Shown piece by piece: positions 8,433 to 16,657 of a stretch of 64,000 nt of DNA. The notes under the pieces were generated by a model, which did no database searches, was not told the DNA's origin, and worked only from the letters and a program-made list of their open reading frames with translations. The stretch is taken from the NCBI GenBank assembly GCA_039191605.1, contig JBCCXL010000002.1, positions 1 through 64,000 on the forward strand, written 5' to 3'. Source of the DNA: JBCCXL01 sp039191605 (GTDB taxonomy: Bacteria; Acidobacteriota; Thermoanaerobaculia; Multivoradales; JAHZIX01). Numbering within the stretch: position 1 is the first letter of the stretch; each line of letters opens with the position of its first letter. Both the position numbers and the translations under genes were made by a program.

Positions 8433-11400
8433 TCAGGAAGGAGCTCGGAAGAAGGTCGTATCCGCGTCACCGCAAAGACTCCCCCCCGGATTGGTGTAGG
8501 TCTTGGTACGGCCGGTCACCTCATCGGTGACGTGGAGGTCGTACTCCACATCGGTGAGATTGCCGTAGAAAACCCAGAAGTGGCCGTCGACGCTGCGGGC
8601 GTCGAGCACCTTGACCAAGAGCTCTAAATTGCCCTCGCGGAAGAACCAGAAGGCACCGCTCTGCTGGTTGTCGGGGTGCGGGTCCGGGATCGCCGTCCCT
8701 ACCCCTTGGCGCCCCGGCCGGCGCTGGTCGCGCCAGTCCACCCGCAGCCGGAAGCGGCCGTCCTGCAGGCAGAGCTCCTCGGGATCGTCGCAGGGCCCAC
8801 CGAAGCTGGCCCCGTCCGAGCTGGCTCCGTCTGAGTTGGCTCCGTCTGAGCTGGCGGGCTCTTGCAGTTTCGCAACCGAGGCCTCGGCGTCGGCAGCCCT
8901 CCCCCGCTCTGCAGGTATCCGACCGGCGAGAGTGAGATCCGCTAGCCTGTCAGCGGCCTGGGGGAAGGCACGGTCATCGCCGTCGCCGCAGATCTCCCGA
9001 GCGGGATTGACCCAGGTGCGAGCCTCGCCGGTCTCGAGGTCCACCGCGCTGAGCCAGTAGGCGACATCGGTCAGGGCGCCGTAGAAGAGCCAATGGTGGT
9101 CGTTGATGGAGCGACCGTCGAGGATCTTCACCGCCAGCTCGCGGTTGGTGTCGCGGAAAAACCACGCCAGCGCGGTGTCGGCACTGTCGCCGCCTGGTCC
9201 CGAAGGAGCGACATAGGGCGTGCCGGTGCCGCGACCGGCCTGGAGGCTGCGGGGATCGACCCAGTCCACCAGCAGCTCGAAGCGACCGTCGCGCAGGCAG
9301 AAGCGCTGGTGATCGGCGGTGCAGGAGCGGGAGATGAGGTCAGAAAGGTCGACGCGCCGCAGCTCGCGGCCGGCGTCGGAGGTCCAGGCCGAGAAGTAGA
9401 GATGGTCGCCCCGCAGCAGCGGCTCCCGGGGCTCCGAGCCCGCCGGGCCCGGCTCCAGATCCGCCACCAGAGCGGTGCCGTCGGCGCTGCCGTCGGTGAC
9501 CCAGAGCTCGAAACCGTGGGGACCGTCGGTGGCGCTGAACACCAGGCGGGAGCCGACGGCGCCGAGGTGCTGAGGAAGAGCGTCGGCGGCGCCGGGGGCT
9601 AGATCCGTGACCCGGCGGGTACCGTGCACCGTGCCGTCGGTGCTCCACAGCTCCAGCCCGGCGCCGTCGCCGCTATCGGCACTGAAGTAGAGATCGTTGC
9701 CGACCGCCACCAGCTGCGGCTCCAGGCCGCCTCGGGAGCTGTAGATCCGCTCGAAGGTCGCCAGCAATCGCGCCCCTTCTCCGGCGAGAGCAGGGCCGTC
9801 ATCCATGCTCCAGAGGGATCCTCCGAAGTCCTCCTCCAGGAGGAAGACGAGTCGACCACGAAATTCTGCGGAGACCAACGTCTGGATCTGGGCCCCGGGC
9901 GTCCCCAGGGGAGCGACCAGCTCCGGCGTGATGCCCCCTCGCAGGCGCCAGAGGGCCGGCTGCAGATCCTCGGCGAGGAAGTAGACATCCTCTCCATAGA
10001 CCATCAGGGGTTCTCCGTCGAGGACTGATCGAATCGGCAGAATCGGGCCTTGCTGGCCGGCTCCGGCGCTGGACCAGACCCGCCGGGTCCCTGCCGCGGT
10101 GCCGTCAGAGCGCCACAGGGCGCTGGGCACTAGCTGATCACCGTCTTCGAGATAGGGCGCCGTGCGGAAATAGAGACGATCGCCGGCAACGACGAAGGCA
10201 TCGGGGCGAGAGGACAGCGGCAACTGGGCATCGCTCCCGCCGAAGGGAGGGTCCGCCAGACCCGGCGCCAGGTCCCCTAGGGAGACGGTACCCTGCGGGC
10301 TCCCGTCGCTGCACCAGGGCTCGACGCCGAGATCCGGGTCGTGGGCCGCGAAGCAGGCAAGATCGCCGAAGGCCACTGGATCCTCGATGGTGGGGAGCTC
10401 AGCGGCGGTCTGAAAGCTCTGTAGATCGGAGCTGAAGAGCAGGGAGTCATCTTTGGTGGAATCGGCTCGCCGCAGGAAGAGGCCCGCCGAGGTCAGCACC
10501 GGCGCTTCGATCACGCCGTCGAAGAACTCCACGCCGCCATCCACCAGCAGGCGAGTCCCGGCGGCGCTGCCGTCGCTGACCCACAGGCCGTTTCTGGAGG
10601 CGCCCTCGGGATTCTGGCCGTCGCCGAAGGGCCCGGGATGGTAGGCCAGAAAGACGATCTCATCGTCCTCGGCATCGGGGGCCGGCAGCAGCCGGCGGGG
10701 AAAGGAGGAGACGGTGCCGAAATCCAGCACCGAGAGCCGCTCGGAGGAATCGGCGGTCCCCAGGCTGGTCCAAGGCTGGCGGCCGGACTCGTCCCAACCT
10801 TGGAAAATCAGCGGGAAGCCCACCTTGCCGATCGCATCCCCAGGCAGATTCGCTTCGCCGCCGAAGCCCAGAGGGACCACCTTCGTGACCCTCGAGGATC
10901 GTCCGGTGGTGGTGAAGAGACCGGCTCCTTCGTCGTCGTTGTCGTAGAAGAAGAGCTGGCCTTGCCAGGTGGTGAAGCTCGAGCCAAAGTCGATAATTCC
11001 GCTGGGGCCAAAATCGTGCAGCGGCCCGGTACCGGCAGTGGTGCCGTCGGTAGCCCAGAGCTGGGAGAAGGTAGAAAAGTCGCTAAAAGGGAAGAAGACG
11101 TAGTCGGGGCTCGGCGGGGTGATGGGTGGGCCGGGCACCCAGACCAGGTCTGAAGAGCAGCCGAAATACGACAGATCCCCGGGAGCCAACCCTGCCGCCT
11201 GCCCCAAGGCCACCAGCCGCGAAGTGCCGGCGGAGGTGCCATCGGTGGCCCAGAGCTCGCACTCGAATTGATCCGGCGCCGGCTCGGTGAGCAGCAGAAA
11301 GACCGGTCCGGAGACCATGAAGGACCACGGAACGTCCCGGCTGACGACGGGCCCGGCGTCGACGGGCAGCCGCGGCAGGTCCTTCAGCGCTCCGGTACCG

Positions 11401-12329
11401 GCGACGGTACCGTCGGAGGACCACAGGGTGCGCTGGCCGTCGTCGGTCTCCACCACGAAGAAGGCGGCATTGCCCCAAAGCTGAAGGCCGTAGATCCGGC
11501 CCTGACCCTCGGCCCCAAGATCCGGAAAGGCAGCGGCGAGAGAGAAAGAGCCCTCGGCGGTGCCGTCGCTGAGCCACAGCTCCTGCAGCCAGCCCGAGGG
11601 CACCCCGTGGGAAGACCGAGTAGCGATGAGGAATTGGCGAGATCTGGATCCGCCCCCCTCCACCACCAGGGCCGTCGAGCTGCCGCCGAGGAGAAAGGGC
11701 TCGGTGCCCTGCACCGTGCCGTCGGTGACCCATTGGCGCGCGGTGTCGGCCCCGCCTTGACGATCGGCGGTGAAGAAAAGCACCCGGGAACCGAAGGGCA
11801 GAATGCCGTCGATATCAGAGCTGCAGCGGCCGGGGCAAAAATCCCCCAGCAGCACGGTGCCCTCGGCGGTGCCATCGCTGGCCCAGGGCTCAACGCCCAG
11901 GGCCTCGATCCCGGAGGTGAAGAACACCCTCTCCGAATTCACCCTCGTCAAGCTCTGTGGGCCCAGGATCTTGGAGGTTGCCGCGAGGTCCACCACCAGG
12001 CGAGTGCCCTCTTCAGTGCCGTCGGTAACCCAGAGCTCTCGGCCCGGACCGGCGGCCTCGGCTCCGGACCGCGCCCCCTGAGTGGCGAGAAAGAAGGTCT
12101 GGGCTCCGACCTCCACAAAGTGGCTCGGCGATGAGTCCGGGGCGAAGATGCGGGGGTCGATGTCCAAGACCAGCTGTGGAGACGAGGCGAAGGCCGGCGC
12201 CGCCATCAGCCCCACGGCGAGGCCGAGACCGAGGATGAAACTCAGCCCTGGCTGCCTGGCGACGGAGAAATCAAATAGGCCCCTCGGCAAACGAGAGAAG
12301 GCAGCAAGACAATGCAGGAAGGTCGTCAT
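8433..12329 (-). CDS. Giant secreted ELWxTDGT-repeat protein with two C-terminal domains
   Basis: This 1298-residue protein has a signal segment (about residues 28-48, ending APAFAS). The body contains about 13 ELW-x-(T/S)DGT-xxGT repeats, for example ELWVTDGTEEGTRLV and EPWASDGTAEGTVLL. This repeat family is seen in secreted proteins of Acidobacteria and Myxobacteria and is thought to form beta-propeller-like blades. From residue about 1010 come two copies of a 110-residue domain: C-L-x-D-G-R-F-x-L-x-V-D-W at 1010 and 1188, ending in a Gly/Asp-rich stretch near the C-terminus. The linker between them holds a short SDGAS/SDGAN repeat. Start choice: AGGAG 7 bases before the ATG. It is a paralogue of 12574-16491. 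The function is unknown; surface display or secretion is inferred. Confidence 0.85.
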   Translation of the reverse strand: MTTFLHCLAAFSRLPRGLFDFSVARQPGLSFILGLGLAVGLMAAPAFASSPQLVLDIDPRIFAPDSSPSHFVEVGAQTFFLATQGARSGAEAAGPGRELWVTDGTEEGTRLVVDLAATSKILGPQSLTRVNSERVFFTSGIEALGVEPWASDGTAEGTVLLGDFCPGRCSSDIDGILPFGSRVLFFTADRQGGADTARQWVTDGTVQGTEPFLLGGSSTALVVEGGGSRSRQFLIATRSSHGVPSGWLQELWLSDGTAEGSFSLAAAFPDLGAEGQGRIYGLQLWGNAAFFVVETDDGQRTLWSSDGTVAGTGALKDLPRLPVDAGPVVSRDVPWSFMVSGPVFLLLTEPAPDQFECELWATDGTSAGTSRLVALGQAAGLAPGDLSYFGCSSDLVWVPGPPITPPSPDYVFFPFSDFSTFSQLWATDGTTAGTGPLHDFGPSGIIDFGSSFTTWQGQLFFYDNDDEGAGLFTTTGRSSRVTKVVPLGFGGEANLPGDAIGKVGFPLIFQGWDESGRQPWTSLGTADSSERLSVLDFGTVSSFPRRLLPAPDAEDDEIVFLAYHPGPFGDGQNPEGASRNGLWVSDGSAAGTRLLVDGGVEFFDGVIEAPVLTSAGLFLRRADSTKDDSLLFSSDLQSFQTAAELPTIEDPVAFGDLACFAAHDPDLGVEPWCSDGSPQGTVSLGDLAPGLADPPFGGSDAQLPLSSRPDAFVVAGDRLYFRTAPYLEDGDQLVPSALWRSDGTAAGTRRVWSSAGAGQQGPILPIRSVLDGEPLMVYGEDVYFLAEDLQPALWRLRGGITPELVAPLGTPGAQIQTLVSAEFRGRLVFLLEEDFGGSLWSMDDGPALAGEGARLLATFERIYSSRGGLEPQLVAVGNDLYFSADSGDGAGLELWSTDGTVHGTRRVTDLAPGAADALPQHLGAVGSRLVFSATDGPHGFELWVTDGSADGTALVADLEPGPAGSEPREPLLRGDHLYFSAWTSDAGRELRRVDLSDLISRSCTADHQRFCLRDGRFELLVDWVDPRSLQAGRGTGTPYVAPSGPGGDSADTALAWFFRDTNRELAVKILDGRSINDHHWLFYGALTDVAYWLSAVDLETGEARTWVNPAREICGDGDDRAFPQAADRLADLTLAGRIPAERGRAADAEASVAKLQEPASSDGANSDGASSDGASFGGPCDDPEELCLQDGRFRLRVDWRDQRRPGRQGVGTAIPDPHPDNQQSGAFWFFREGNLELLVKVLDARSVDGHFWVFYGNLTDVEYDLHVTDEVTGRTKTYTNPGGSLCGDADTTFFRAPS
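8808..8855. repeat. Short in-frame 15-base repeat in the inter-domain linker
   Basis: Three to four imperfect copies of a 15-base unit encode SDGAS/SDGAN in the linker between the two C-terminal domains. The paralogue at 12574-16491 lacks the expansion (it has SISEGTSVGAP there), so the difference arose after duplication. Confidence 0.7.
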
Positions 12330-12493
12330 GGCGCAGCTCCTGGGAGCGAGGATGAATGGGGGCTCGGACAGCGCTAAAGGATTGGATCTGCTTTTCTAGG
12401 GCAAAACCTGTACCGAAGCTGCGAAAGACTGCACCCCCAGCTGGTCAGCGAGGACCGGACAACGGCCGCCGGTCGCCTACCAGTGGCTTACTA

Positions 12494-12551
12494 CTGCTGG
12501 TTCGCTACTGCTGGCTTCTTAGGACTGGCCTCTGCGGTAGCGAACCGGCAG
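12494..12551 (-). terminator. Long inverted repeat downstream of the second giant gene
   Basis: Arms of 18 bases at 12494-12511 and 12534-12551 match except for two positions that remain G-U pairable. The loop is 22 bases. The repeat lies 23 bases after the stop at 12574 on the minus strand. It is a strong hairpin but has no T-tract, so it may end transcription or protect the 3' end. Confidence 0.5.
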
Positions 12552-12573
12552 GGTATGAGCTCAGGAGATGAGC

Positions 12574-15500
12574 TTAGAAGAAGGCCGTGTCGGCGGCGCC
12601 GCAGAGGTTGCCCCCGGGGTTGGTATAGGTCTTCGACAGGCCGCTCACGATGTCGGTGACGTGGAGATCGAATTCCACGTCCGTGAGGTTGCCGTAGAAC
12701 ACCCAGAAGTGGCCGTCGATGGTGCGGGCGTCGAGCACCTTGACCAAGAGCTCCAGGTTGCCTTCGCGGAAAAACCAGAAGGCGCCGCTGCGCTGGTTGT
12801 CGGGGTTGGGGTCGGGAATCGCCGTGCCCTGGCCTTCACGACCCGGTCGACGCTGATCGCGCCAGTCCACCCGCAGCCGGAAGCGGCCGTCCTGCAGGCA
12901 GAGCTCCTCGGGATCATCGCAGGGCGCACCAACGCTGGTCCCTTCTGAGATGGAGGGCTCCTGGAGAGCCACCAGCGAAGCCTCGGCATCAACGCCCCTC
13001 CCCTTCTCCGCCGGAATCCGGCCGACGAGAGAAAGGTCTGCCAGCCCATCAGCGGCCTGAGGGAACGCGACGTTATCGCCGTCACCGCAGATCTCACGAG
13101 CGGGATTGATCCAGGTGCGAGCAATCCCCGTCTCGAGATCCACCGCGCTGAGCCAATACGCGACATCGGAGAGAGCACCATAGAAGAGCCAATGATGGCC
13201 GTTGATGGAGCGGCCGTCGAGGATCTTCACCGCCAGCTCGCGGTTGTCGTCGCGGAAGAACCACACCAGCGCGGTGTCGTCGCTGGTGCCTCCGTCGGCG
13301 CCAACACCAAGGTATGGCGTGCCGGTACCGCGACCAGTCTCGAGGGTGCGAGGATCGACCCAATCCACCAGCACCTCGAAGCGGCCATCGCGCAGGCAGA
13401 AGCGCTGGTCACCGGGGGTGCAGGTGCGGGAGATGAGATCTGAAGCGTCGAGACGATGCAGCTCGCGACCGGTGGTGGAGGTCCAGGCAGAAAACAGCAG
13501 GTCATCCCCCAGGCGGGTCGGCTCCGCCGGGAAGGAGCCGGCGGGACCAGGCTCCAGATCCGCCAGCAGGCGGGTGCCCTCGACGGTACCGTCGGTGACC
13601 CACGGCTCGACGCCGTGGACGCCGTCGGTGGCGGAAAAGAAGAGGCGGGAGCCGATAGCGGCGAAGCGTTGGGGGTACGCGTCGCTGACCCCGGGCGCCA
13701 GATCCGTCACTCGCCGGGTGCCGAACACCGTGCCGTCGGTGCGCCAAAGCTCTAGCCCGGCGCCATCGCCCTCATCAGCGCTGAAGTAGAGGTCGTTGCC
13801 GACGGCCACCAGCTGCGGATCCAGACCGTCTCGGGGGCTATTGATTCGCTCGAAGGTCGACAGCAATCGCGCCCCCTCTCCGGCGGCAGCAGGACCATCG
13901 TCAACGCTCCACAGGGAAGCTCCGAAGTCCTCCTCCAAGAAGAAGACCAGCCGTCCCCGGAACTCCGCGGAGGCCACCGTCTGGATCTGGGCACCGGGCG
14001 CCCCCAGGGGAGCCACCAGCTCCGGCGTGACGCCTCCTCGCAAGCGCCAGAGGGCGGGCTGTAGATCCTCAGCGAGGAAGTAAACATCCTCTCCGAGGGT
14101 CATCAGGAGCTCCCTACCGAGGCCGTCTCGAATCGGCAGAATCGGACCTTGTTGGCCGACTCCTGCGCTGGACCATACCCTCTGGGTTCCCGCCGCGGTT
14201 CCGTCGGAGCGCCACAGAGCGCTGGGCACTAGCTGGTCCCCGTCTTCGAGATAAGGGGCCGTGCGGAAGTAGAGATGATCACCGGCGACGACGAAGGCAT
14301 CGGGGCGCGAAGACAGCGGCACTGCGCTATCGCTGCCGCCGAAGGGAGGGCTCGCCAGCCCCGGCGCCAGATCCCCCAGGGAGACGGTGCCGTCGAGGCT
14401 CCCGTCGCTGCACCAGGGCTCGACGCCGAGGGCCGGGTCGTGGGCCGCGAAGCAGGCAAGATCGCCGAAGGCCACGGGATCCTCGATGATGGGGAATTCC
14501 GCAACGGTGATGAAGGTCTCCAAATCCGAGCTGAAGAGCAGGGAGTCATCAGCGGTGGAATCAGCTCGTCGAAGGAAGAGGCCCGCCGAGGTGAGCACCG
14601 GATCCCCGAGGCTCGCCGGGGTGGACTGCTGGGGCCCCAGCAGCTGGACCCGGGTTCCGGCGGTGGTGCCGTCGCTGGCCCATAGGCTGCGGCGGCTCTC
14701 CTCCTCCGCGCCGTCGGCGGGATGGGTGGCGACGAAGACCACGGCATCGCCAGACGACGCTGCCGAGCCGAGCCGCGCCAGCCCGGCGGGGAACGAGGAC
14801 ACGCTCTCCCTGCCGACGAGGTTCGCCAATGGCTCGGTGCCCTCGGGAGAGCCGTCGGAGATCCACAGCTCCCGGCCCGAGGCCTCATCCCAACCCTGCA
14901 GCAGCAGTCGGTTGCCGAAATCGCCGATGCCCTGCTCCGGCAGGTAGCGCTCGGAGCCGGTAGAGGCGAAAGGCTGGATCTCCGACGTGCCTTCGGGGGT
15001 GCCGTTGGTGATCCACAGACCTGGAGTGTCGGCGACGCCGCCCGTGACGCTGCGATGGGAGTAGAAATACATGCGCCCGCGCCACGAGGTGATGCTGGTA
15101 GCGAGGGAGGCTCCGGTGGCCGCGGTGCCCAATTCCTTGACCTTCACCACCCCATCGCTGCTATCGGTAGTCCACAAGCTCCAGGAGGTCGAAGCGGATC
15201 CGAAGACGAAGAAGGCCTGAATCTGGGAGGGTGGAATCGCGAAACCCGTCGGGAAATTTGCGAGAACGATATCCGCCCGCGCCAGGCGGCTGGGACAGCG
15301 CACGAATTCGCCATCCGGCGGCGGCTCACCATCGGCCCCTCGCAGGCGCGCCTGACGCAGCGTACCGGCGGCGGTGCCGTCGCTAAACCACACTTCACAA
15401 TCCGATTGACCCTCGGGGTTTGTCGCCGGCAGCATAAACACGATCCACGGTCCCAGGTTGGCGGTGACGATGGGATCCAGGGGATCGCCGGCCGGCCCTA

Positions 15501-16491
15501 CCGACAGCTCCGCCGGCACCGCCTCGGTACCAGCGACGGTACCGTCGCTGGTCCACAGCTGCCGAGTCCGGCCACCGGTCACGGTCAAGAAGAGGACGTG
15601 GTCCCGCAGGCCCTCCAATCCCAGCAGCCGACCTCCGGCCTGCACCGTCGGCAGAGCGCCCCCCAGCGCGAAGGTGCCGGCCGCGGTACCGTCGGTGACC
15701 CAGAGCTGGTGCAGCCAACCTTGAGTCGCCACGTTGGAGGGCGACCGGGTGATGAGGAAAACGCGGTCGAGGACGACGACGGCGTCCTCCAGCGCGAAGC
15801 TACGGATGGGCCCTAGCTCCAGGGGGCGTAGCCCTCCGGCGGTACCGTCGGTGAGCCAGAGAGCCAGCCGTCCATCCGGGGCATCGGCGCTGAACAGCAC
15901 TTCATCCCCCAAAATCGCCACCCCTCGGGGCGACGAGGAGCAGGATCCCGGGCACAGATCTCCCAGGCGCCGAGTGCCCTGAGCGGTACCGTCGCTGACC
16001 CAGGGTTCGAGCCCAAAGCCGGGACTTGGGGCGGAGAAGAAAACCCAATCAGAGGGGCCGGCAAAGAGGTTTTGGGGACCGACGCTGAGGGTCTCGGAAA
16101 GGCTTTCGAAGACCAGCCGGGTTCCCTCGGCGGTGCCGTCGGTGACCCAGAGGTCGTCGCTGCCACCGGTTCTGCCGACGCTCTCGGCGCCGCGAACCTC
16201 TTGCTCCCGGGTCAGAAAGAAAGCTTGGAGGCCTCCCTGCCCATCCTCCACGGTCACGAAATCGCTGGGTTCGGAGCCGCGCTCCTGGGCCGCCGGATGA
16301 AGGTCTAGAACCAGTTCCGGCGTCTGGGCCAAAGCAGCATCGGTCAACGACAGGCTGACCCCAGCCAGGCCAACCAGCAGAGCGGCCCCCAACCAAGCAC
16401 ACAGCCAAGCCCCCCGAGAGAGAGCCCCCTGACCCCAGGGGAAGCGTCGGTGCAGGGACCGGATCGACAAACGGGCAGCACGATAACTCAT
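12574..16491 (-). CDS. Giant secreted ELWxTDGT-repeat protein (paralogue)
   Basis: This 1305-residue protein has an N-terminal hydrophobic signal (about residues 28-52, ending DAALA). About 14 ELW-type repeats follow, such as DLWVTDGTAEGTRLV, GLWITNGTPEGT and ELWISDGSPEGT. Two C-terminal 110-residue domains begin FCLRDGRFEVLVDW (about 1033) and LCLQDGRFRLRVDW (about 1195). Compared with the 8433-12329 product, the C-terminal half (from about 14600 down to 12580) is very highly similar, while the N-terminal half is far more diverged. GGAG stands 10 bases before the start. It sits directly downstream of mutB on the same strand but after a 166-base gap, so co-transcription is uncertain. No enzymatic motif is recognised. 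Confidence 0.85.
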   Translation of the reverse strand: MSYRAARLSIRSLHRRFPWGQGALSRGAWLCAWLGAALLVGLAGVSLSLTDAALAQTPELVLDLHPAAQERGSEPSDFVTVEDGQGGLQAFFLTREQEVRGAESVGRTGGSDDLWVTDGTAEGTRLVFESLSETLSVGPQNLFAGPSDWVFFSAPSPGFGLEPWVSDGTAQGTRRLGDLCPGSCSSSPRGVAILGDEVLFSADAPDGRLALWLTDGTAGGLRPLELGPIRSFALEDAVVVLDRVFLITRSPSNVATQGWLHQLWVTDGTAAGTFALGGALPTVQAGGRLLGLEGLRDHVLFLTVTGGRTRQLWTSDGTVAGTEAVPAELSVGPAGDPLDPIVTANLGPWIVFMLPATNPEGQSDCEVWFSDGTAAGTLRQARLRGADGEPPPDGEFVRCPSRLARADIVLANFPTGFAIPPSQIQAFFVFGSASTSWSLWTTDSSDGVVKVKELGTAATGASLATSITSWRGRMYFYSHRSVTGGVADTPGLWITNGTPEGTSEIQPFASTGSERYLPEQGIGDFGNRLLLQGWDEASGRELWISDGSPEGTEPLANLVGRESVSSFPAGLARLGSAASSGDAVVFVATHPADGAEEESRRSLWASDGTTAGTRVQLLGPQQSTPASLGDPVLTSAGLFLRRADSTADDSLLFSSDLETFITVAEFPIIEDPVAFGDLACFAAHDPALGVEPWCSDGSLDGTVSLGDLAPGLASPPFGGSDSAVPLSSRPDAFVVAGDHLYFRTAPYLEDGDQLVPSALWRSDGTAAGTQRVWSSAGVGQQGPILPIRDGLGRELLMTLGEDVYFLAEDLQPALWRLRGGVTPELVAPLGAPGAQIQTVASAEFRGRLVFFLEEDFGASLWSVDDGPAAAGEGARLLSTFERINSPRDGLDPQLVAVGNDLYFSADEGDGAGLELWRTDGTVFGTRRVTDLAPGVSDAYPQRFAAIGSRLFFSATDGVHGVEPWVTDGTVEGTRLLADLEPGPAGSFPAEPTRLGDDLLFSAWTSTTGRELHRLDASDLISRTCTPGDQRFCLRDGRFEVLVDWVDPRTLETGRGTGTPYLGVGADGGTSDDTALVWFFRDDNRELAVKILDGRSINGHHWLFYGALSDVAYWLSAVDLETGIARTWINPAREICGDGDNVAFPQAADGLADLSLVGRIPAEKGRGVDAEASLVALQEPSISEGTSVGAPCDDPEELCLQDGRFRLRVDWRDQRRPGREGQGTAIPDPNPDNQRSGAFWFFREGNLELLVKVLDARTIDGHFWVFYGNLTDVEFDLHVTDIVSGLSKTYTNPGGNLCGAADTAFF

Positions 16492-16657
16492 GGGAAAAAA
16501 TCTCCAAGAAGCAGAGCTGGAAGCGGGGAATTGAAAGCTTGGGATCGATTATGCTGAATCGACATAAATGCTGCCACAGCATTTCCTTTTCTGCAAGTCC
16601 CCCGACTCATCTCCTCCCCTCCTGATCGAAATCGCCGTCAGCAAAAGCGGCGAGAAA

